Shown piece by piece: positions 38,532 through 48,606 of a stretch of 64,000 bases of DNA. Every line of letters begins with the position of its first letter. The first letter of the stretch is position 1. The position numbers and the translations under genes were made by a program. The notes beneath the pieces are model-generated. The model was not told the DNA's origin and ran no database searches. It worked only from the letters and a program-made list of their open reading frames with translations. Origin of the DNA: Acinetobacter defluvii (GTDB lineage: Bacteria > Pseudomonadota > Gammaproteobacteria > Pseudomonadales > Moraxellaceae); assembly GCF_001704615.3 (NCBI RefSeq), contig NZ_CP029396.2, positions 186,001 through 250,000 of the forward strand, in the 5' to 3' direction.

Positions 38532-38860
38532 ATGCAATCACTAAGACCTCAAAAAAAGAACGGATCTTATTCAATAATCCCAAAGCAACACGACTTTACA
38601 GGGAAGCAATAACAGAGCTTATTGCGTTTAAACCTTGGGAAGTTAACGCCACTGAGAATATGCTTACGATCTGCAACACCTACCGCTATGTCGTGAATAA
38701 ACGTTGTTGTTTAGGGTACGAGTTTTGGTGTTACGACCGAAGCGAAAAAGAATGGGTACGTGTTAAGCCCTCAAGCGGTCGCCACAACTATGGGAAAAAC
38801 TGGTGCAAAACAAATGACAAAAACAATGGTCTACAAGGCAGTAAAACGAGCAGATTTTGA
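38528..38860 (+). CDS. Hypothetical protein coupled to the LPD1 gene
   Basis: 110 residues from the ATG at 38528, which overlaps the upstream TGA. The protein is basic and Cys/Tyr/Trp-rich (YRYVVNKRCCLGYEFWCYD), suggesting a compact fold or metal binding. It overlaps the next gene by about 47 bases in another frame. Function unknown. Confidence 0.5.
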   Translation: MNAITKTSKKERILFNNPKATRLYREAITELIAFKPWEVNATENMLTICNTYRYVVNKRCCLGYEFWCYDRSEKEWVRVKPSSGRHNYGKNWCKTNDKNNGLQGSKTSRF

Positions 38861-39566
38861 GTATTCAAACGCAGCGCGTGGATACGTGTATCGGGGAGAG
38901 AAAATATCTGATGCTGAAGCGGAAAAACTAAAGCATAAATGGGCTAAAAAAGACCTGATGGACAATGCAAAAAAAGATGGATCGTTCACACCAGAATCAT
39001 TAGAAATGTTCAAAACCTTGGTGAATCATGTATCACCACGGGAGTTGACCGCCAAACAGCAAGCTTTGACATACCATAGCCTTAAACGCTACACAGATTG
39101 CGTATTTAACCTTTATGAAGTCACCGCTAAACAAACACCTCCAGCAAAACTAAAACGACCGTACAGCATGCCTAGACTGGATGGTACGGATAACCCTTGG
39201 AACCAAGGCAAACGAGAAAACGATGTCTATATATACAAGGGGATTGAGTACAAAGGCATTGAAGCGGAAACAGCAATGCATAAAGTGGTGATTGCATCAG
39301 AATTAACGGCAATTGCCGGATTGGATAATCAGTTAGCGAATCTGGCCAACGAAACAGGTGTAGCGTTGTTTTCAGAATTTATTGAAGTTGCACACCAGAA
39401 CAATGATTTAAAGGATTTAACATATGTAGTTTTTGATTATGTAAAACATCTAATTGTGACGATTGATCGCTATTTTGATTTAAAACTGAAATCTAACGTG
39501 TCGGTCAGTATTTCAGTGAACCGAGTAGCTGGCTATTCAAGGTATAGCATAGTTCAACGGAAATAG
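38814..39566 (+). CDS. Hypothetical protein, last gene of the LPD1 operon
   Basis: 250 residues from the ATG at 38814; ATGs at 38760 and 38790 are alternatives inside the previous gene. The N-terminal half is basic with a helix rich in Lys (AEAEKLKHKWAKKDL). A Pro-rich linker and a helical C-terminal domain follow. It ends the backbone block; the sequence after its stop changes character. No motif was recognised. Confidence 0.45.
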   Translation: MTKTMVYKAVKRADFEYSNAARGYVYRGEKISDAEAEKLKHKWAKKDLMDNAKKDGSFTPESLEMFKTLVNHVSPRELTAKQQALTYHSLKRYTDCVFNLYEVTAKQTPPAKLKRPYSMPRLDGTDNPWNQGKRENDVYIYKGIEYKGIEAETAMHKVVIASELTAIAGLDNQLANLANETGVALFSEFIEVAHQNNDLKDLTYVVFDYVKHLIVTIDRYFDLKLKSNVSVSISVNRVAGYSRYSIVQRK

Positions 39567-39584
39567 ACGCACGAACGCAACCAG

Positions 39585-39813
39585 TGACATTACATGTGTC
39601 GTCAATGACAGCTTATGTGTCTCGAACGTGCACGTAATTTTGGATTGATTGGTTTGAATGCAGAAAATGTAAATTATGCAAAGTAACACCATGAATATAG
39701 CTGATGATTGTACGGTAGTACGTAGACCGTATCAAAGAATGACGACAGCTAACATGCTTAAGATTTGTTATAATAAACAAATTGTTAGTATCTAAACGAC
39801 ACATGAGCTGTCA
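39585..39813. repeat. Transposon-end-like repeats flanking about 200 bp
   Basis: TGACATTACATGTGTCG (39585) and TGACAGCTTATGTGTC (39606) are tandem variants; the second recurs inverted as GACACATGAGCTGTCA (39798-39813). Repeated short binding motifs at an end are typical of DDE transposons. No transposase lies between them, so this is either a mini-element or the left end of the defence island. Confidence 0.5.
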
Positions 39814-40499
39814 TTTTTTGGAAATTGCGACTACCCTATTCATTTTAATTCGAACTTTAACTTATGTTCACCTGAAGTCTAGTTAATAAAACTTTTAATA
39901 ATTTTATTTATTATTTTCAATAACTTATATAAATAAAAAAATAATTATAAATTTTTGGTTCATGAACCTAATGAATTTATTGATACTTTTATAAAATAGA
40001 GTTAATTTGTCCGAGAGATATGGGTAGATATCTATTTTTGGTCTTTTTAGTGATTAGAGATATGACCATTGTCATCAAATTTTAAGGAATTCCTTAAGTT
40101 TTTTTCTTATAATTCAATAAAATAATTTTGAATACTCAAAAATTAAATGTAATATAAGTCACATTATGAACCGTTAAGTGAAATACGTTTTGCTTAAACG
40201 AATGATTGAGTTAGATCATCTAAATGATGATCGTGCTAGAAGACTCAGGTTTTACACCAAAATATTTGGCAGACTTTATTTTAAATACAATCCTAAACTG
40301 AATATAAAAAACCTTCGGAGGGCTTATTTGGCCAAACTAACCATCAACCTGAAAAAACTAAATTCTTACGCTAAGTATTTTTTCTAAAAGACACCGTACA
40401 TATAGCATTACTTTATGTTAATAAAAATTTAGCATCATTTTTGACGCTTATTTGTTGTATGTGCAAAAGCAAGACATTTTAAATAAAGAATCTTTTAAT
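39814..40499. other. AT-rich gap at the left border of the defence island
   Basis: About 690 very AT-rich bases. The only candidate gene is a 69-codon frame with a GTG start at 40178-40387, basic and Lys/Leu/Tyr-rich, without a ribosome-binding site. I do not count it as real. TTAAGGAATTCCTTAA at 40082-40097 is a 16-base perfect palindrome that might bind a regulator of the genes downstream. Confidence 0.4.
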
Positions 40500-43400
40500 A
40501 TGAAAGTTACATATCCAGAGACAGGTATATACGAGCACGAACTCAAAGCAATTGATAAGATTAAAAAGGTCTTTGATCGTGGCGAAAAAACTAAAAACTG
40601 GCGAGCATATGCTGGTTTTGAATTTATGCATAAAAATGGAAAAAAAGCAGTAGCGAAAGGTAGTTCTGAGAAATTTGAATATGATCTCCTAATTATTACT
40701 CATGCAAACATTTTGGTCATTGAATTCAAGGACTGGAACGGTAAGGAAATTACAAAAGTTGCAGGAAAATGGTACGTAGGTAATAAAGAGCAAGATTCAT
40801 GCCCTGTAGCTAAAAATGTAAAAAAAATGCAAATTATAGTTAATAAACTAAAGGATAAAGTTTCAGAAAAGAAAGCTAAGGGCATTACATTTCATTACCA
40901 AAGTGTTTCTCACTTTGTTGTCATGTGTGGTAAAGCAGATTATTCGCGCCTGCCTCCAGAAGATTTAGAGCACATTCTTTCGATAGATGAGTTTATACAA
41001 TTAGCTCAACAGAAGAATTTTAATAATATGTTCCGCAAGCATCTGGAACGTGATGGTCGCATATATGATATTAAAAAAGAATATCACGCCATTATTGATG
41101 AAATTTTTGCGCCTGACCAAATTCAACCACGCTCTTTGATTATTAATAATCATGAACGAGGTGACTTGATCTTACCGCATCCTAAAAAGATTTATAGCGA
41201 GTATAAAGCGCATTCATTGACCATCGTTGGTGAAAAATCTTTAATGCGTTGTTGGGATTTTAATGAATTCAAGTTGAGTAACTCAAGAATGAGTCAGCCT
41301 CAACATCGATTCAACTTGATCTGCAATGAGCGCCGGGTTTTCCAAAAAATTAAAACAGAAAAGCCTGATCTTTATCAAAGTTGTTTGCACCCGATTACAA
41401 ACCCAAGTCTTGATGACATGACATCAAAATATAATGAGTTGTATGAGTTGCCTGAGAACAGCTATCGAGTCAACGAATTCATCGGCGCTTATGCTGAGAA
41501 AATGTCTGAATCTGAGAAATTGGATTTATTCCAGATTTTGCTTGGTAAATTTAATCACCTACATCAAATGGGAATTACTCATGGTGATGTGGGTGATCAT
41601 AGTGTGTGGATCTCTTATAAAAAGGAGATATTGCTATCCAATTTTTCGGCAGCAAATGATCAAACACAGCCCTCGAAAATTGACCCTGAACTGGCTAACG
41701 AACTCCCATTTTTGAATACAACAGCTCATCTTCCGAATCTTGCGCTGACAGCTGCACAAAAGGATGTGTATTGGTTAGGGCAGTTAATCCTTCATATTTG
41801 GAAGAATGCTCGACTGAGCCCACGTTCATTGAAAAAATTTAGTCTTGAGGAGCGAGATCAGAACCACTGGTTAGAGCGTATTTTAACACGAGCTTTGACA
41901 GGGAAATATGATAATGCATGTGCAGTATTCCAAGATTTCTTAGCTCAAAAACCTGCTGAACAAGTTAGTTATGAACTTGATGCAGATGTACTGAATCCAT
42001 ATTTAAATCAGACAAATACCTATATCAGTTACCCGATATTTGGCGCGCCTATTGATGCTAACCAAAATTTTACACTCTATGCATCAGGCAACATGTTAGT
42101 CAAAACATGGATGGGTAAAGTTGCATCTGCAATGACAACTTATCAAAAGAGTTGTTTTAAGCGATTCTTTGAAGAACTTAAAATGACGCAGGCTCTCAAT
42201 TTGCCATACCTTCCTAAGATTATTGATTTTGGTTTATCAACTAGCACAGCATGTGTGTATCTAGTAACTGAAATGGTAAAGGGTGAAGCTTGGTCAACGG
42301 TTATTGAGGGCTTAACTGAGGATGAAAAAAATGAACTTTCACTTCAGTTATTGCATTCTCTGAAAAAATTTCATGAGCATGGCTTTCAACATGGAAACTT
42401 GGATGATGAAAAGATTCTAGTAGATAAAACAAACTTGAAAGTTAGTTTTAATGATTGCTTCCATCCTGAAGTACCACAACCTGATTCTTCTAATGCTTAT
42501 TTCCCATCTGATATTGAAGATCCAACAGTCATTCAGTGTGACAACTTTACTGCATTGAAATTAATCGCAGATCTATACGATATAGACTTGGCTGTGGATG
42601 ATGTGGCTTCAATGGATCCTACTTTATCCTGGCTAAATACAGCCTTGAGCATAGAAGGAATGGAAGATCCAAGTGTACGCTATATTGATAATTCTCGCTT
42701 TATAGAGGCATTTGAATGTAAGGGTGCTATTGTAAAAGAAGCTCCTCAGATTAGTATTTATACAAGTAAGGTTGAGACGCCCTTTACGATTTATCCCGAA
42801 AACGGCAAAGTTTATATCCAACTTGAGGCAGCAAGTGAGGGGGATTTTCGATTTACACTTAGCGGAATCAATGGCATGTTAAAAGGGTTTTATAAGCCCC
42901 ATGAAAATCAATTAAGTTTCCTTGATTTTGTCAAAAAACAAGACCTGTGGTGGAAGGCTAGTAGGGATGCAGATCTGACTATTGATGTTAGCATTGAAGT
43001 CCACCCGATATCTGGGATGAGTAAGCGTGACAACATTGTAGAGTTAAATGACTTCTTAGCAAAAGATCAAAACTTTAAGGATGCTATTGAACAGTTTAAG
43101 CAAGCACAGCTCAAAAGGACTCAAGAGAAAGAGGAAACATTACGGGCTCTGCGTGAACAAAAAGCATTACAAGAAGAGATAGGCGATGTTATAGCTACTG
43201 ATGAGCTTATGGCACAGCCAATGAGTCATCTGCCTACACATAGCCACTTAATTGATATTGAAACGAAAGAGTTGTGGAAAAAAGTCATGGCGACTGAGCG
43301 TCATGCACATCCTACAATCACTCTGTCTGAGCCGTTAAAGATAGTTTCGAGCAAACATTTTAAAGATTCAAAGAGTGCTATTGCATACTATGACTCTGCA

Positions 43401-45686
43401 GAAGATGTTTCAGCTAAATTTTCAAAGACCGATAAAGTCGATGTAATGTGCACTAAAGAAACTGGGGCGGGAGGTGATTACACTTTCTGCATAGGTACGG
43501 TGAATATTGCGCAATCAAAAGTCGGAGAATTGTGGATCGATTTTTGTAAAAAAACAAATGAAGTTCCTGAAGAAGCAACACTGTTTCTACAAAGCAAGGC
43601 AGATAAGTCATCTAATCGGAAACGTGCAGATGCTCTGACAAATATTCTGAGTAATAAGGCTGTCATTGAAAATCTCGTAGATTACTTTGAACCATCATTA
43701 GTGATTGAAGCAAAAGATTATGAGATTGAAGTGCCTGATGAAGATCTAGATCACTATAACAAATACAAAAATGGGGAATTGGTTAAAGCCCTCAATCCAT
43801 TACAACGTAAAGCGTTCCGTAATGTGCTTAAGTATGGACCTGTATCACTATTAAAGGGACCACCAGGAACCGGCAAAACTGAATTTATCTCTATACTGGC
43901 TCACTATCTCTATGATAAACAAAATGTATCTAACATCTTAATTGTTAGTCAGTCGCACGAAGCTGTAAATACAAGTGTTGAGCGTATACGTCAGCTATGC
44001 ACAGAGTATGACACACCATTAAGTATTGCTCGAATAAGCAATAAAGAGAGTGCTGTGTCTCCTGAATTAAAAGATGTCTATACAGGCTCAATTATTACGA
44101 GCCAGATAGAGCTGTTTAAGTCTAATATTAAAGAAAGAGTGCTTGAGCTTGCAAAAGATTTATCACTTGAAGCTGAATACTTGAGCGATCTTTATGAAAT
44201 CAGAGTCACTATTTTAAATAGTCTTAAATCTGCGTATCAGTCAATCGACCAAGATGATCTTGATCAAAAGTTTAGTTTCTCATTAGAAGAGTATACCCAG
44301 GCTTTCAAATCAGCAATGCATAAGCTGAAGAGCATGTTTGACGGAAATCAAGACTTTTGGGATCAACTGGAAGACTGTATCAATGATAAAGAGATAACAG
44401 TATTAAACCAGTTAAATAAGATCGACATGATTACGTTCGCAGCACTTAATCAATACTACGGGGTATCTAATGAGGAAGGACTTAAAGCGAAAGCCTTGAT
44501 CAATATTGCCCTAGATTATGAACCATTAATTGAAAGCCAAAATGCTAATTATGAAAGTTTTCTGGTCAAAACAAGGCAATTAGTCTGTGGCACATGCGTT
44601 GGTGTTGGCCAACAAAGTATTGGAATCGCCAATCACGTATTTGATTGGGTGATTATTGATGAAGCAGCACGTTCAATCGCTTCAGAATTGGCAATTGCAA
44701 TGCAGTCAGGTGCACGTATTTTATTAGTTGGGGATCAAGACCAACTTCCTCCACTATATTCGAGCGATCATATAAAGGCTTTAGCTAAGCAACTTAAGAT
44801 ATCAGATGATGATTTGGAAGATAAATTACAAAGCGACTTTGGCCGTATCTTTAATTCACATTATGGACTAAAGGCTAGTTCAGAACTCTTGTCACAGTAC
44901 CGAATGAGTCCGAGCATCGGCGAATTAGTTTCAGACTGTTTTTATGAAGGAAAACTTGAAACTGAAGTTGTCGATTCTCGTGGTTTAAGTGATGAAGAGC
45001 TGAAAGAAATTAAGTTAAAGCGGATTGTGCCTGATAACTATGCATCCGACATCGTAATAGAATTGAATTCAACAGTTACTTGGGTGGATACTGGGAATGC
45101 TGAGCATTTCAAAATGGAGAAAGGTAGTAGTATTTATAACCCACATGAAATTAATGAAATTATCGATTTTCTTCAGCGGATTGACCAAGACAAACTCTTG
45201 TTAAATAAATTAGTGCCAGAGCCTGATTCCCTTAAAGAGCCTGCTATTGGTGTAATTTGTACCTATGCTGAGCAAAAAAACCGGTTAAGAAAAGCCTTCT
45301 CTTTGTGTGAAGTGTCAGATGCATTGAGATCAATTGTGCGTATTGATACGGTGGATAGTTATCAAGGTAAACAGAATAAGATCATCATTCTCTCAGTTAC
45401 GCGAAATGATCCAACTAAGTTTCCTGCATTTTTGAAGTCACCAAATCGTGTGAACGTGGCTTTATCTCGCGCAATGGATCGTCTTGTAATCTTTGGTGCG
45501 TCAGAAATGTGGCAAGGAGTCAACAGTAACTTACCTTTAGGACGCGTATTAAATTACATCAAGTGCCGTGAAAATCAGACTTTAGAATATCGATATATTT
45601 CAAAACGCGCCATTGTCAAAATAGTACAAAACAATCCGCACATTAATAAAAATAGATCAAAAAAATATAGAAAGGCAGGGGTATAA
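40500..45686 (+). CDS. NERD nuclease - double pseudokinase - SF1 helicase giant, putative defence protein
   Basis: 1728 residues from the ATG at 40500; a TTG at 40452 would add 16. Residues 1-190 match a NERD nuclease (EYDLLIITHANILVIEFKDW gives the D...ExK core). Two kinase-like domains follow. One has HGDVGDHSVW near 360 but SNF in place of DFG. The other has HGNLDDEKIL near 630, with the catalytic Asp replaced by Asn. A coiled coil spans about 860-895. The C-terminus is an SF1/Upf1-like (COG1112-type) helicase: GPPGTGKTE near 1120, IIDEAARS near 1383, GDQDQLPP, and DSYQGKQNKIIILS...VALSRAMDRL. NERD-kinase fusions occur in BREX PglW and kinase-helicase fusions in Mokosh; this combination matches neither fully. 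It sits in an operon with 45690-47066 beside CBASS. Confidence 0.75.
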   Translation: MKVTYPETGIYEHELKAIDKIKKVFDRGEKTKNWRAYAGFEFMHKNGKKAVAKGSSEKFEYDLLIITHANILVIEFKDWNGKEITKVAGKWYVGNKEQDSCPVAKNVKKMQIIVNKLKDKVSEKKAKGITFHYQSVSHFVVMCGKADYSRLPPEDLEHILSIDEFIQLAQQKNFNNMFRKHLERDGRIYDIKKEYHAIIDEIFAPDQIQPRSLIINNHERGDLILPHPKKIYSEYKAHSLTIVGEKSLMRCWDFNEFKLSNSRMSQPQHRFNLICNERRVFQKIKTEKPDLYQSCLHPITNPSLDDMTSKYNELYELPENSYRVNEFIGAYAEKMSESEKLDLFQILLGKFNHLHQMGITHGDVGDHSVWISYKKEILLSNFSAANDQTQPSKIDPELANELPFLNTTAHLPNLALTAAQKDVYWLGQLILHIWKNARLSPRSLKKFSLEERDQNHWLERILTRALTGKYDNACAVFQDFLAQKPAEQVSYELDADVLNPYLNQTNTYISYPIFGAPIDANQNFTLYASGNMLVKTWMGKVASAMTTYQKSCFKRFFEELKMTQALNLPYLPKIIDFGLSTSTACVYLVTEMVKGEAWSTVIEGLTEDEKNELSLQLLHSLKKFHEHGFQHGNLDDEKILVDKTNLKVSFNDCFHPEVPQPDSSNAYFPSDIEDPTVIQCDNFTALKLIADLYDIDLAVDDVASMDPTLSWLNTALSIEGMEDPSVRYIDNSRFIEAFECKGAIVKEAPQISIYTSKVETPFTIYPENGKVYIQLEAASEGDFRFTLSGINGMLKGFYKPHENQLSFLDFVKKQDLWWKASRDADLTIDVSIEVHPISGMSKRDNIVELNDFLAKDQNFKDAIEQFKQAQLKRTQEKEETLRALREQKALQEEIGDVIATDELMAQPMSHLPTHSHLIDIETKELWKKVMATERHAHPTITLSEPLKIVSSKHFKDSKSAIAYYDSAEDVSAKFSKTDKVDVMCTKETGAGGDYTFCIGTVNIAQSKVGELWIDFCKKTNEVPEEATLFLQSKADKSSNRKRADALTNILSNKAVIENLVDYFEPSLVIEAKDYEIEVPDEDLDHYNKYKNGELVKALNPLQRKAFRNVLKYGPVSLLKGPPGTGKTEFISILAHYLYDKQNVSNILIVSQSHEAVNTSVERIRQLCTEYDTPLSIARISNKESAVSPELKDVYTGSIITSQIELFKSNIKERVLELAKDLSLEAEYLSDLYEIRVTILNSLKSAYQSIDQDDLDQKFSFSLEEYTQAFKSAMHKLKSMFDGNQDFWDQLEDCINDKEITVLNQLNKIDMITFAALNQYYGVSNEEGLKAKALINIALDYEPLIESQNANYESFLVKTRQLVCGTCVGVGQQSIGIANHVFDWVIIDEAARSIASELAIAMQSGARILLVGDQDQLPPLYSSDHIKALAKQLKISDDDLEDKLQSDFGRIFNSHYGLKASSELLSQYRMSPSIGELVSDCFYEGKLETEVVDSRGLSDEELKEIKLKRIVPDNYASDIVIELNSTVTWVDTGNAEHFKMEKGSSIYNPHEINEIIDFLQRIDQDKLLLNKLVPEPDSLKEPAIGVICTYAEQKNRLRKAFSLCEVSDALRSIVRIDTVDSYQGKQNKIIILSVTRNDPTKFPAFLKSPNRVNVALSRAMDRLVIFGASEMWQGVNSNLPLGRVLNYIKCRENQTLEYRYISKRAIVKIVQNNPHINKNRSKKYRKAGV

Positions 45687-45689
45687 CTC

Positions 45690-47066
45690 ATGGAAAATTC
45701 ACTAAGAAGCTATCATGACGTAGATGTTACATTGCCATCACAACTATTCAATGTGGCATTTAGCTATACCACAACAGATACCTTAGATTTTATTGATTCT
45801 ATGGTATTGCGCCTATTGGTAATTGCACCACTTTCTGCTGAAAAAATAGCGCGGTTCTTAGGGTTATCTAATCATGAAACAGATGTGCTATTAACTAAAT
45901 TATTAAAACAAATGCAGATAAAACATCTTGAAGATGATCGATTTGCTCTGACTCAGCGACTTGAGAAAGCATTCTCGGATGTTTGTGCAATTCCTTATGT
46001 AAATAAGATTGAGGACAATATTCAAAAGATGAGTTTTGAGATGATTGGCTTGAATCCTGAGCCAGTTAATCCCAACGCATCTGACAATGGGGCAAATTCA
46101 ATTAAATTAGATGCTTCTAACCAATACCTTTCAAATGGTGAGTCTTTGGTTAGTAAGGAGTTTCAGAAAAATTTTCGATTTTATTTCAGCCAAGGATTAG
46201 TTAAGTTGAATCCATCAGTGGATGAAAAGAAGCTGCAACTGTATAAAATGAGCCAAGTGGAAAAATTGCGAGACCATTCTCGTCGTTTTACATTACCATT
46301 GACGCTTGATGAGAATTATACACCTACAGAGATTAGTGATTTTAATCACATGGAAAATCTTAACAAAATCGAAGATTCTCTTTACGCTGCTCTTAGATCA
46401 GCTAAGAAGCCACAAAATATTGAGGATATTCTAAAGGTACTCCATGAATTAGATATGGAGGATACTTTTTCAGTTGAATCTATTTTTAGCGAGAATAAGC
46501 TTAATTTAGATCGCTTATTTAAGCTAGAACACAAATCCAATGAATACTTTATCGGGCCAATATATTCTAAGGAAAATTCAGACCTGTTTTTCAAAACAAT
46601 CAAACAATATCAAGACCAGAATAATGATGATAAACAGCTGTATTGGTTAGCTCCATCAGATGAATTTTGGGGTAAGTCAGATAGATTTAGTGATTTTATT
46701 GATCGTTTATCGACAACCACAATTACCAAAAACTTTAAATGCTTCTTACCAGTGGCATACAGAAATGATAAACAATCAATCGCAAGTTATAAAAAACTAA
46801 TCACAGCTGAGGCAGGAGCCAAGCACTTTCTAACGTTTAAGGAAAGTAGTGTAGTTTTTGACGGTAATTTTGAGCTTTTGGTTATGAAAGACTCTTTTTG
46901 TGTTTTGATTATTCACGTTAGTGATTCATCCACAAATATTTTAACAACAGTGCCTGTGGGTATTATTGTCAAAAATAAGGCTATTGCCCAATCGTTTTAT
47001 AAGTTTTTTGAAGACTTAGAGAACGATGGAGAGAACTTCTTTGGTTTATTAAATTCTAAAAAATAG
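45690..47066 (+). CDS. Winged-helix partner of the NERD-helicase protein
   Basis: 458 residues, starting three bases after the helicase gene's stop with GGCAGGGG upstream, so it is co-translated. Residues 38-98 form a winged-helix-like domain (IAPLSAEKIARFLGLSNHETDVLLTKLLKQMQI). The middle is helical. Residues 310-430 are alternating alpha/beta (YWLAPSDEFWG...CFLPVAYRN...VVFDGNFELLVMKD). That C-terminal pattern recalls a phospholipase D fold, but the HxK motif is missing, so nuclease activity is unlikely. It may be the sensor or DNA-binding subunit of the system. A strong terminator follows. Confidence 0.6.
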   Translation: MENSLRSYHDVDVTLPSQLFNVAFSYTTTDTLDFIDSMVLRLLVIAPLSAEKIARFLGLSNHETDVLLTKLLKQMQIKHLEDDRFALTQRLEKAFSDVCAIPYVNKIEDNIQKMSFEMIGLNPEPVNPNASDNGANSIKLDASNQYLSNGESLVSKEFQKNFRFYFSQGLVKLNPSVDEKKLQLYKMSQVEKLRDHSRRFTLPLTLDENYTPTEISDFNHMENLNKIEDSLYAALRSAKKPQNIEDILKVLHELDMEDTFSVESIFSENKLNLDRLFKLEHKSNEYFIGPIYSKENSDLFFKTIKQYQDQNNDDKQLYWLAPSDEFWGKSDRFSDFIDRLSTTTITKNFKCFLPVAYRNDKQSIASYKKLITAEAGAKHFLTFKESSVVFDGNFELLVMKDSFCVLIIHVSDSSTNILTTVPVGIIVKNKAIAQSFYKFFEDLENDGENFFGLLNSKK

Positions 47067-47078
47067 AATAATCATCTT

Positions 47079-47107
47079 AAAAAGCTAGCAGATTTGCTAG
47101 CTTTTTT
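47079..47107 (+). terminator. Rho-independent terminator
   Basis: AAAAAGCTAGCA and TGCTAGCTTTTT form a 12-bp perfect stem with a 4-base loop ending in Ts, 12 bases after the winged-helix gene. Confidence 0.9.
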
Positions 47108-47159
47108 AAACTCAAATTAGAGTGGCAACAATCCAGACCAGACATTTCTACTTTGAAGT

Positions 47160-48188
47160 GGCTTTGTTGCACAAAGATTTGAAATGCAAAGCGCCCCTAA
47201 TTGAGCCAAATTTAAGGCGTAACTTGGGTAAGTGGTCGACCTAATTCCGTAAATCTGTTAAGGACTGCTACACGTGCATGGATCTCATTCACTTGGCTAT
47301 CAAAACTCCTTGCACTGAGTTTATCTCCTAATAATTTGATGCAATGCATCTTAGTTTCAACCAAACTTCGCCGATGATAGCCTGACCATTTTTTCCATAG
47401 TGTCCTGCCTAAACGTTTAATTGTTCGAAGTAATTCATTTCGCTCTAGCGAGCTACTCTTTGTATCTTTCCATTTTTTCTAGGTGGAATCACCGCATGCG
47501 CTTGCCGATCTGCAATGACCTGACGGCATTGCTTGGTGTCATAAGCCCCATCGGTATAAACAGAGTCAATCCGCTCATCTTGTGGAATCTGATTAAGTAA
47601 ATCACCAAGCACCTGTGAATCACTGACATTATTGGTTGTAAGCTGAACTGCTCGTATTTGTAGGGTTTTAGCATCTATACCAATATGAAGTTTACGCCAT
47701 TGGCGACGATATTCAGGTCCATGTTTCTTGCGTTTCCATTCGCCCTCACCTAGAAACTTCATGCCTGTAGAGTCCATGAGTAGATGCAGCCCATCGCTAC
47801 TTTTTTGGTAACTGATTACAATATCAATATGCTTTTGTCTTCTACAAAGCGTGGTGTAATCTGGAGCTATCCAATTTAATCCGCAAAGTTTAATCAGACT
47901 TTGCACAAAGCCAGTGACCATACGTAAAGACAGACGGAATAAGGATTTAATCATTAAGCAGCATTGGATGGCTGCGTCGGAGTAGATTTGATTTCGCCCT
48001 TGTTTGCCTTTTGATGGAGCATATCATTGCGTAGCAGGATCAAACCAAATGGCAATATTTCCTCGACTCATGAGTGCTCGGTTATATGCGGGCCAATTGG
48101 TTGTGCGGTAGATTTTGTGTGTAGGCTTCTTCATTTGAAAATTATATCGCTGAAAAACCCTTTACAGATAGGTTTGTGCAACAAAGCC
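47160..48188 (-). mobile_element. IS5-family (IS903-like) element, degraded
   Basis: 1029 bp with inverted ends GGCTTTGTTGCACAAA (47160) and TTTGTGCAACAAAGCC (48173-48188). The transposase gene inside is broken. The flanks (TTTGAAGT and ATTCAGAA) do not match, so the element was probably involved in a deletion or recombination after insertion. Confidence 0.85.
47212..48134 (-). pseudogene. IS5-family transposase pseudogene
   Basis: The frame begins at 48134 (MKKPTHKIYRTTNW) and should reach a TAA at 47212-47214. It contains a TGA where the family has Trp (FDPATQ-stop-YA, near 48025), and a frameshift near 47465 in the PPRKN region, after which the correct sequence (SSSLERNELLRTIKRLG) continues in another frame. 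DDE residues are present in LLMDSTGMK and VYTDGAYDT. It is inactive as it stands. Confidence 0.85.
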
Positions 48189-48279
48189 ATTCAGAATTGA
48201 AATAGAAAAATTTAAAAATAAATAACTTGGAAATAGATTTTATGATAAAATTCAATCAGCTATATTAATTTCTACACTT

Positions 48280-48606
48280 ATGTCTGCACTACAAAAAATT
48301 AATGAAGATATGATAGTGAATCTTCCTAAGGGTGATTTACACGTTCATTTAAATGGAGCTATTCCAACAAATTTAGTTAAGGAATTATTAGCAAAAAATA
48401 CAAATGGAATTCCCTCAAATTTTGATATTAATAAAGATTTAAATATTCTCGAACCACAAAAAAATCTGCAAGATTATTTAAAACCATGGAAAGTCTTAAA
48501 TTTAATACCTAGATCGCAGAGTGATTTAAATAAAATAGTATTACAAACATTTTTTAGTTTAAAACGGCTTTGTTGTATAAACATTCTTCAAGATACTGAT
48601 TTTTAA
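48280..48606 (+). pseudogene. Adenosine deaminase-like N-terminal fragment
   Basis: About 95 genuine residues begin with MSALQKINEDMIVNLPKGDLHVHLNGAIP. The HVH pair is the zinc-binding HxH of the adenosine deaminase family. From 48566 the frame runs into a mini-element and stops at 48606, so about 70% of the enzyme (the remaining zinc ligands and catalytic Glu) is missing. No matching downstream part is visible after 48678. It is a remnant of a gene that probably belonged to the island; the family acts on purine nucleosides or nucleotides. Confidence 0.75.

Noticed and set aside
39781..39850. Additional pdif site near the island border
   Set aside because: The sequence resembles neither Xer arm beyond a few bases; it is part of the TGACA...TGTGTC repeats.
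40178..40387. 69-codon frame with GTG start
   Set aside because: No ribosome-binding site, AT-driven composition and no recognisable features; possible but not supported.
40500..45686. Active Ser/Thr kinase in the NERD-helicase protein
   Set aside because: Both kinase-like domains lack key residues (no DFG Asp in the first, HGN in place of HGD in the second), so they were described as pseudokinases.
45690..47066. Mokosh MkoB-type PLD nuclease
   Set aside because: No HxKxxxxD motif is present, so the partner was not named as MkoB.
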